A stretch of DNA of 43,040 bases from Dehalococcoidia bacterium (lineage in GTDB: Bacteria > Chloroflexota > Dehalococcoidia > Dehalococcoidales > BS750m-G39): the NCBI GenBank assembly GCA_011176635.1, contig DUEC01000001.1, positions 1 through 43,040 on the forward strand. Direction: 5' to 3'. The position numbers were made by a program, and so were the translations under genes. Positions 36,159-43,040 of the stretch are shown in pieces (the first letter of the stretch is position 1; each line of letters begins with the position of its first letter). A model generated the notes under the pieces. The model did no database searches and had not been told where the DNA came from. It saw nothing but the letters and a program-made list of their open reading frames with translations.

Positions 36159-37082
36159 ATGAACAAACTACTGGCTATAGTCGGTCCTACCGGCGTAGGC
36201 AAGAGCCGGATGGCTATCCAACTGGCCCAGGCGCTGGGCGGGGAGATAGTCAGTGCCGACAGCCGGCAGATTTACCGCTATATGGATATCGGCACGGCCA
36301 AGCCCACCCCCCAGGAGCGAGCCCTTGCCCCCCATCACCTCATCGATATCGCCAGCCCCAACGAAAACTTCAGCCTGGCCCAATACCAGCAGCTAGCCTT
36401 GAAAGCCATTGAGGACATCCAGCAGCGGGAGAAGCTGCCCATAGTGGTGGGTGGGAGCGGGCAGTATGTCTGGGCGGTGATGGAGGGGTGGGGAATACCG
36501 CAGGTAGCCCCTGACCCCGAATTCAGGCAGAGCCTGGAGGATAGGGCGGCCGGGGGAGGGGAGAATGAGCTCTACGACGAGCTCGCCAGCGTCGACCCGG
36601 AGGCGGCGCAGAGGATTGACCCCCGCAACGTGCGCCGCACCATAAGGGCGCTTGAGGTCTATAACGAGACGGAGACCCCCTTCTCCCAGCTTAAGGACAA
36701 AGTGGCGCCGCCGTTTAAGACCTTAATAATAGGTCTGACCGTAGACAGGGAGGAGCTGTACCGCCGCATCGACTTGAGGGTGGACGCGATGATAGAGATG
36801 GGCCTGGTTGACGAGGTTAAGCGGCTGATAAGCCGGGGCTTTGACTTCAATACGCCAGCCATGTCCAGCATTGGTTACCGGCAGATTGGGCTCTTCCTCA
36901 GCGGTGAGCTGACTATGCCCGCCGCCGTCCAGCAAATCAAGTTTGAGACCCACCGTCTCGCCCGCCAGCAATATACCTGGTTTCAGTTGCAAGACCCCAG
37001 AATAAAGTGGTTTGATATACTAAAGGCCTCGGATTATGAGATTATGGGACCTCTTAACAGGTTTCTGAAGAGCAGTCATTGA
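36159..37082 (+). CDS. miaA: tRNA dimethylallyltransferase
   Basis: AIVGPTGVGKSRMAIQLAQALGGEIVSADSRQIYRYMDIGTAKPT. Confidence 0.96.
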   Translation: MNKLLAIVGPTGVGKSRMAIQLAQALGGEIVSADSRQIYRYMDIGTAKPTPQERALAPHHLIDIASPNENFSLAQYQQLALKAIEDIQQREKLPIVVGGSGQYVWAVMEGWGIPQVAPDPEFRQSLEDRAAGGGENELYDELASVDPEAAQRIDPRNVRRTIRALEVYNETETPFSQLKDKVAPPFKTLIIGLTVDREELYRRIDLRVDAMIEMGLVDEVKRLISRGFDFNTPAMSSIGYRQIGLFLSGELTMPAAVQQIKFETHRLARQQYTWFQLQDPRIKWFDILKASDYEIMGPLNRFLKSSH

Positions 37083-37948
37083 TGAATTTCTCCAAGGCGC
37101 AGGGTGCGGGCAACGATTTCATACTGGTGGAGGGCGAGCAAGCGCCGCGTGATTGGTCGCGGCTGGCGATAGCCATGTGCAACCGCCACTTCGGTATCGG
37201 CGGCGACGGCCTGATAGTGATTTTACCCTCAAACAATGCCGACTTCCAGATGCGCATGTTCAACCCCGATGGCTCCGAGGCTGAGGCCTGCGGCAATGGC
37301 CTGAGGTGCCTGGTTAGATACGTCCTGGATAATGGGATGGCCGATGTCAAGGCTGCAGAAATATCGGTGGCAACGATGTCGGGGGTAAAAAAAGCCAGGC
37401 TTCACAGGGCAGGCGGCAGGGTAACCGCCATGCAGGTAGGCATGGGCGAACCAAAATTCAGCGCCGGGGATATACCGGTAGCCATAGAGCCAGAGAAAGC
37501 CCCAGAGCCAATACTGGACTATCCGCTTATGGTAGGCGATAAGGAGCTCCATTTGAGCTTCGTCTCCATAGGCAACCCGCACGCTGTCTATTTCGCACAA
37601 CAGGCGGTATCCGATTTCCCCTTATCACAGCTGGGGCCGAGGGTGGAAAGGCACCGGATATTCCCCAGCCGGACAAATTTTGAGGTAGCCAGGGTCTTAA
37701 GCCGCAAGCAGATAGAAGCCAGGGTGTGGGAGAGGGGAGCGGGAGAGACATTAGCCTGCGGCAGCGGCGCCTGCGCCATAGCCGTTTTAGCCCGACTACA
37801 TGACTATACCGATAATAAAGTCGATATAAAACTGCCCGGGGGCATTTTGAGCGTGGAGTGGGCCGGGAGTGGGGAGGTTCTTTTAAGCGGCCCGGCTGAA
37901 ACCGTATTTAGTGGAGAGTGGCCAGATGAAAATGTCGAGACGGATTGA
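37079..37948 (+). CDS. dapF: Diaminopimelate epimerase
   Basis: FSKAQGAGNDFILVEG; NPDGSEAEACGNGLRC; ERGAGETLACGSGACA. Confidence 0.96.
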   Translation: MMNFSKAQGAGNDFILVEGEQAPRDWSRLAIAMCNRHFGIGGDGLIVILPSNNADFQMRMFNPDGSEAEACGNGLRCLVRYVLDNGMADVKAAEISVATMSGVKKARLHRAGGRVTAMQVGMGEPKFSAGDIPVAIEPEKAPEPILDYPLMVGDKELHLSFVSIGNPHAVYFAQQAVSDFPLSQLGPRVERHRIFPSRTNFEVARVLSRKQIEARVWERGAGETLACGSGACAIAVLARLHDYTDNKVDIKLPGGILSVEWAGSGEVLLSGPAETVFSGEWPDENVETD

Positions 37949-39122
37949 GAACCTGCCGCCTTTTCTCTTCGTGGGAATCAATAAGAAGATTGCCCAGAAA
38001 AGGGCTAAGGGCGAAGAGGTAGTCAGCTTTGCCGTGGGCGACCCCGATATTCCCACGCCAAACCACATAATCGAGAGGCTGTGTCAGGCGGCCAAAGACC
38101 CGGCTAACCACCGCTACCCGGAGACCGAGGGCCTGCCCGAACTGCGTCAAGCTATAGCCGAGTGGTATAAAAAGCGCTTCGGTGTCTCCCTTGACGCTGA
38201 TAAAGAGGTACTGCCCCTCATTGGTTCTAAGGAAGGCATTTACCACATTACCTTCTGCTTTATTGACTACCGGGATATCGCCCTGATACCTGACCCGGCA
38301 TACCCCGTCTATTCAGTAAGTACCATGTTGGCCAGCGGCTCTGCTCACTATCTGCCCCTCACCGAAGAGAACGGTTTTCTGCCCGATTTGGACGCCGTAC
38401 CCGCCCACGTGCTCCAGAAAGCCAAGCTGCTCTGGCTCAACTACCCCAATAACCCGACCACTGCCGTGGCTGACCTCGACTTCTTCAACCGCGCCGCCGA
38501 ATTCGCCTCACATAACGGCCTGGCTGTCTGCCACGACGGGCCCTATTCAGAGGTCGCCTTTGACGGCTATCAGCCGGCCAGCTTTATGCAGGCCGACGGA
38601 GCTAAAGAAATAGGGGTGGAATTCAACTCCCTGTCTAAAATCTATAACATGACCGGGTGGCGCATAGGCATGGTGGTGGGCAACGCGGCCATGATAGATG
38701 CCTTGAAGAGGCTTAAATCCAATCTGGACTCAGGGATTCCCCAGGCTATTCAATACGCCGCTATCGAGGCCCTGAGCGGCCCTCAGGACTGCATCCAGGA
38801 GCACAATGCCGTCTACCAGAGGCGCCGCGACCTGGTTATCGAGGTGTTGAATAACATGGGGCTTAAAGCCCAAACGCCCAAGGCGACCCTCTACATATGG
38901 GCTAAGGTCCCCCAGAGCTACACCTCGGTGGACTTTGCCGCCGACCTGCTGGAGAGGGTAGGGGTGGTGGTTACCCCGGGGACAGGCTACGGCAAGCACG
39001 GCGAGGGCTATATACGATTGTCACTGACCGTCCCCGACGCCGCCCTGGTAAGGGGCCTGTCACAGCTGGCCAACTGGCGTGACTCCAGGAGGAAGCTGAG
39101 ACCGGGGATAGACTTTACATAA
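37926..39122 (+). CDS. dapL: LL-diaminopimelate aminotransferase
   Basis: VVSFAVGDPDIPTPNHII; WLNYPNNPTTAVADLDFF; EFNSLSKIYNMTGWRIGMVVGN; ATG 37926 likely start. Confidence 0.9.
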   Translation: MKMSRRIENLPPFLFVGINKKIAQKRAKGEEVVSFAVGDPDIPTPNHIIERLCQAAKDPANHRYPETEGLPELRQAIAEWYKKRFGVSLDADKEVLPLIGSKEGIYHITFCFIDYRDIALIPDPAYPVYSVSTMLASGSAHYLPLTEENGFLPDLDAVPAHVLQKAKLLWLNYPNNPTTAVADLDFFNRAAEFASHNGLAVCHDGPYSEVAFDGYQPASFMQADGAKEIGVEFNSLSKIYNMTGWRIGMVVGNAAMIDALKRLKSNLDSGIPQAIQYAAIEALSGPQDCIQEHNAVYQRRRDLVIEVLNNMGLKAQTPKATLYIWAKVPQSYTSVDFAADLLERVGVVVTPGTGYGKHGEGYIRLSLTVPDAALVRGLSQLANWRDSRRKLRPGIDFT

Positions 39123-39137
39123 TGCTGGAGGGCGATT

Positions 39138-40289
39138 ATTAAGGCGACAATCGTTACCCGTTCCTCGGAGAGGGCATTCCTGGTAGCTGTAGCCGCTAAA
39201 GGCAGCGCTGACAGCTGGTCGGCGGAGGACTCCATAGACGAGCTGACCCAGTTAGCCGGCACAGCCGGGGCAGAAGTAGTCGGTAAGCTTATACAAAAGC
39301 TGTCTAGGGCATCAAGGACCCACTATCTGGGCAGAGGCAAGCTGGCCGAGCTGGTATCCTTAAGAGAGAGCACCGGCTACAGCGTCGCTATCTTTGATGA
39401 TGAGCTCTCGCCGCTCCAGCAAAGAAACCTAGAAGAAGCCCTTCAGGTGAAGGTAATTGACCGGGTAGCCTTGATTCTGGATATATTTTCCCGCCGGGCC
39501 AGGACCCGCGAGGGGCAATTGCAGGTGGAGCTGGCCCAGCACCAGTACCTTTTACCGCGCCTTGCCGGGCAGTGGAGCCACTTAGAGAGGCTGGGCGGCG
39601 GCATCGGCACCAGAGGCCCCGGTGAAACCCAGCTGGAGACCGATAGGCGCCTCATCCAGCGGAAAATACACCGTTTGAAGGCACAGATAGATGACATAAG
39701 GAAGCACCGCCAGCTTTATCGTCAACAACGCAGGAAGAGCGGTATCCCCATTGTGGCTATAGTCGGCTACACCAATGCCGGCAAGAGCACCTTGCTCAAC
39801 GCCTTGAGCCACGCCGATGTCTTCGTCGAGGACAAGCTGTTCGCCACTCTGGACCCAACCACCAGGCGGCTGGCCCTGCCTGATAAGAGCACCATCTTAG
39901 TTTCCGATACCGTCGGCTTCATCAGGAAACTGCCGCCCACCATCGTCAGCGCCTTCACGGCAACCCTGGAAGAGCTGTCCGAAGCCAATATGCTCCTCCA
40001 TGTGGTCGATTTAACTCGTCATAACGCTTCAGCGCAGTGCCAGATTGTAGAGGATATCCTGGCTGAGCTTGACCTGATTGATAAGCCCCGGGTTACGGCG
40101 CTGAATAAGATTGATTTGCTGCTGGATGACAGCCGGATCTGGGACGAGGAGTCAGCGCTAAGCTATCTTTCCGGCCAGACCGAGGCCGATGAGAACACGG
40201 TGCTCATTTCGGCGGCTAAGAAATGGGGGCTGGGCAGCCTCTTAGAGCTAATCAGCCAGACTCTAAGCCGCACCAAGCAGCCAGTCTGA
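39138..40289 (+). CDS. hflX: GTPase HflX, probable ATT start
   Basis: Track ORF (39447) lacks the N-domain; same frame upstream reads IKATIVTRSSERAFLVAVAAKGS...RTHYLGRGKLAELVSL...IFDDELSPLQQRNLEEALQVKVIDRV; GTRGPGETQLETDRR, VGYTNAGKSTLLNAL. Confidence 0.9.
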   Translation: MKATIVTRSSERAFLVAVAAKGSADSWSAEDSIDELTQLAGTAGAEVVGKLIQKLSRASRTHYLGRGKLAELVSLRESTGYSVAIFDDELSPLQQRNLEEALQVKVIDRVALILDIFSRRARTREGQLQVELAQHQYLLPRLAGQWSHLERLGGGIGTRGPGETQLETDRRLIQRKIHRLKAQIDDIRKHRQLYRQQRRKSGIPIVAIVGYTNAGKSTLLNALSHADVFVEDKLFATLDPTTRRLALPDKSTILVSDTVGFIRKLPPTIVSAFTATLEELSEANMLLHVVDLTRHNASAQCQIVEDILAELDLIDKPRVTALNKIDLLLDDSRIWDEESALSYLSGQTEADENTVLISAAKKWGLGSLLELISQTLSRTKQPV

Positions 40290-40483
40290 TTAAGACGCGC
40301 TGAGAGCCAAATCTGGGCATCCATAAATTCTTCTGAGTGGTTTGATACCTTATAAGGATAAAGGAGCTCTGTTTCAGGGTCCCCAAAGACCCCCGGTTGT
40401 CCTTCTTCCCAGCCCATATATGAGGCCTTTGCCCCTCAGGCACACCACATAAGAGAGAGTAGTTTACATAATAGTAGGCAATT

Positions 40484-40906
40484 ATGTGGTATAATGAGGA
40501 TATGATAATACCGTGTTGGCTTTGGGTAGTATGTGGATTGTTGTGGCTTATAGCATTGGGGTTTACCGGATGGGGTATCTGGAAAATCTTTGTTAAAAGC
40601 CGTAGGTTATTGGCAAAGGCTGAGTTGAACGACCTGGTTAGCGTGGTTGAGGAATCCAAAATATTTGCCTTAGAAATGAGAAGTAAACTAAAAGACGGCG
40701 ATCCATTATTGCTTTTCATTGACACGGAACTCCAATTGATAGACAGGAACTTAAATGCTTTATATGAGCAAGGTGGCGAGAAAGGTGCACGTGGTACTAT
40801 ATATGGGATTAGAGCTACTAAGGAGATAGCACAAGCCGCAGCTTTCTTTGCACTCGCTAGTTTTTCAGTTGGCATTAGCGCTGCACTAATTGCTATATTC
40901 AACTGA
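40484..40906 (+). CDS. Hypothetical protein with N- and C-terminal TM segments
   Basis: WLWVVCGLLWLIALGFTGWGIWKIFVKSRRL... AAAFFALASFSVGISAALIAIF. Confidence 0.5.
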   Translation: MWYNEDMIIPCWLWVVCGLLWLIALGFTGWGIWKIFVKSRRLLAKAELNDLVSVVEESKIFALEMRSKLKDGDPLLLFIDTELQLIDRNLNALYEQGGEKGARGTIYGIRATKEIAQAAAFFALASFSVGISAALIAIFN

Positions 40907-41264
40907 AGCAATCCACTCCTAACCTCACTTGTTGCCCCTCATCCACCCCCTGTGTAATATTGGGACGCACTATATATGTTATGTAGGCTTTATCTCTGCG
41001 CAAGGCTGTTTTGGGCCCTGTAGAGGGGCTTCCCTCTCGCCTGCTTTCGCTCAAGAGCCCCCGGATTAACACCGGTATTTCTTATTCTTATTGATTCCCC
41101 AATAAAAACATCCAAAATTACAGGCATTTCCAGCATTATGTTCGGCAAAAGCGTCTCAGGGCCCCACGCCTGGCCTGAAGCTGTAGTTGACAATAAACTG
41201 GCTATATGATATAAATTAGCACTTTATGTCAAGTGTTATGCTGTTATGTGGGAGAAATAGACAG

Positions 41265-41336
<72 letters not shown>

Positions 41337-41402
41337 CCTAAAGGACAAGAGGATTATACAACTTCAATCTGGGGTAAACAAGCCAGTGTGGTAGCTTTAA
41401 AG

Positions 41403-43040
41403 CTAAATCTTCTCCACCCTGACGGCGCAGACCTTGTACTCGGGTATCTTAGCCACCGGGTCGATAGCGGGGTTGGTCAGCATATTAGCCGGGCTCTCAG
41501 CAAAGTGGAAGGCCATGAATACCACCCCCGGCGGCGAAACCCCGGTTATCCTGGCAGTGGCGGTTACCTCTCCCCGCCTTGAGACGACCTTTACCTTCTC
41601 ACCGTCAGCGATACCCAGCGCCGAGGCGTCTTTGGGGTTCATCTCCACCGCTTCCCCTTTAAGTATATTGAGTCCTTCTACCCTTCTGGTCAGGGTGCCG
41701 GTGTGAAAGTGGTAAAGGCTGCGTCCCGTGGTCAGGACCAGCGGATACTGCTTATCGGGGAGCTCCATCGGCGGCTTGTACTCCAGGGGGATAAACCGGC
41801 CCTTACCCCGGGTAAACTGCTGGGTGTGAAGAATAGGCGTCCCGGGGTGTTCTTTTGTCGGGCAGGGCCACTGCAGGCCGCCTTTCTCTAAGCGCTTATA
41901 GCTGATTCCCCCGTAGCTGGGGGTGAGGGAGGCAATTTCATCCATAATCTTAGAAGGACTGGCGAAATCGAAGCCGCCGTTGCCCATTTTCTTAGCTAGC
42001 TGGCAGGTAATCCACCAGTCGGGCCTGGAGTCGCCTATCGGCTCTATCGCCTTCCTTACCCTCTGTACCCGCCGCTCGGTGTTGGTGAAGGTGCCGTCCT
42101 TCTCGGCGAAGCTGGCTCCGGGCAGGACGACATCAGCCAGCCGTGCCGTCTCGGAGAGGAAGATGTCCTGGGCAACCAGAAAGTCCAACCTCTCCAGCGC
42201 TTCTCTGGCATGGCTGATATCGGGCTCGCTGAGCAGAGGGTTCTCCCCCATAAGGTAGATAGCCTTTATCTTTTTATCGTAGGCGGCATCAATCATCTCA
42301 GTGATGGTCAGCCCGGGCGAGGGGGGCAACGAGCCTCCCCAGGCGGCTTCAAACTTGCTCCTGATATCGCCGTCAGCCACCGCCTGGTAGCCGGGGTAGA
42401 CGTTAGGCAGGGCACCCACGTCACAGGCCCCCTGGACGTTATTCTGCCCCCTTAAAGGGTTTACCCCCGTGGCCGGCTTGCCCACGTTGCCGGTGAGCAT
42501 AGCCAGGTTGGCGGTAGCGATGACATTATCGGTGCCGTGAGAGTGCTGGGTGATGCCCATGGCGTAGAGGAGAGCGGAAGGTCTCTGGGTGGCGTATACC
42601 CTGGCCGCCTCGGCTACATCTTCCTTAGGCACGCCGGTGGTCAGCTCGACAAAATCAAGGTCAAAGCCCTTAAGCGACTTCTTGAAGGCGCTGAAGTTCT
42701 CACAGCGCTCTCTGATGAAGGCCTTATCAAGAAGCCCCTCGTCGACTATCACCTTCATCATTCCCATGAGCAGGGCGACATCCGAGCCCGGCTTGTGCCG
42801 AAGCCAGAGGTAAGACCAGCGCACCAGGTCAATCTCACGCGGGTTGGCTACAATCAGCCTGGCACCCCTGTCTACCGCCCGCTTTATCTCCAGAGCGATT
42901 ATGGGATGAGCCTCAGTGGTGTTGGTGCCAATGGCCAAGATACAGCCCGAGTCCCTGAACTCGTTGATGGAGTTGGTCATCGCCCCGCTGCCGAAGCTCT
43001 GCACCAGCCCGGTGACACTGGGGGCGTGGCAGAGGCGGGC
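41403..43040 (-). CDS. Formate dehydrogenase alpha subunit (molybdopterin oxidoreductase), N-terminus beyond window; Cys at catalytic position
   Basis: ARLCHAPSVTGLVQSFGSGAMTNSINEF...GTNTTEAHPI; NNVQGACDVGALPNVYPGYQ; LTTGRSLYHFHTGTLTRR; frame open to window end. Confidence 0.92.
   Translation of the reverse strand, partial: ARLCHAPSVTGLVQSFGSGAMTNSINEFRDSGCILAIGTNTTEAHPIIALEIKRAVDRGARLIVANPREIDLVRWSYLWLRHKPGSDVALLMGMMKVIVDEGLLDKAFIRERCENFSAFKKSLKGFDLDFVELTTGVPKEDVAEAARVYATQRPSALLYAMGITQHSHGTDNVIATANLAMLTGNVGKPATGVNPLRGQNNVQGACDVGALPNVYPGYQAVADGDIRSKFEAAWGGSLPPSPGLTITEMIDAAYDKKIKAIYLMGENPLLSEPDISHAREALERLDFLVAQDIFLSETARLADVVLPGASFAEKDGTFTNTERRVQRVRKAIEPIGDSRPDWWITCQLAKKMGNGGFDFASPSKIMDEIASLTPSYGGISYKRLEKGGLQWPCPTKEHPGTPILHTQQFTRGKGRFIPLEYKPPMELPDKQYPLVLTTGRSLYHFHTGTLTRRVEGLNILKGEAVEMNPKDASALGIADGEKVKVVSRRGEVTATARITGVSPPGVVFMAFHFAESPANMLTNPAIDPVAKIPEYKVCAVRVEKI

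Overview
The window is a typical bacterial chromosome segment. Gene content suggests Chloroflexota/Dehalococcoidia-like ancestry (inference only). Left flank (1-15.6 kb): an SLC13/ArsB-type permease with a tandem UspA protein; a four-subunit 2-oxoacid:ferredoxin oxidoreductase fused in one operon to a NuoE/NuoF/HoxU-like NADH-oxidising module; ThiF/MoaD-like genes; XdhC and an EF2563/YqeB-type Mo-hydroxylase maturation gene; acyl-CoA dehydrogenase; macro-domain, phosphodiesterase, rhomboid and PlsY genes. Right flank (29.3-43 kb): dxs-pgk-apgM-tpiA-miaA-dapF-dapL-hflX and a Cys-type formate dehydrogenase alpha subunit cut by the window edge. Five tRNAs are present (Arg-CCG, Pro-UGG, Lys-UUU, Arg-UCU, Met-CAU). 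Between plsY and tRNA-Arg(UCU), about 15.6-29.2 kb, lies an accessory catabolic-looking island. It holds two paralogous pairs of FAD-dependent fumarate-reductase/AprA-like flavoprotein plus small ferredoxin. These bracket a uroporphyrinogen-decarboxylase-family (methyltransferase-like) gene, a decayed corrinoid (B12-binding) protein fragment and a complete Dpp/Opp-type ABC transporter. Both ferredoxins share an atypical second cluster motif (CWxGGCCVxxCP). The island edges contain eroded or frameshifted small ORFs that the ORF track misses. Other notable points: hflX has no ATG/GTG/TTG start for its N-terminal ~100 codons (ATT is likely), tRNA-Arg(CCG) has C33, tRNA-Arg(UCU) has U73, a poly-G10 tract precedes xdhC, a perfect 13-bp inverted repeat lies between the ABC substrate-binding and permease genes, and a strong-SD mini-ORF leader precedes the substrate-binding protein gene. 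No CRISPR array, rRNA or intact transposase was found.
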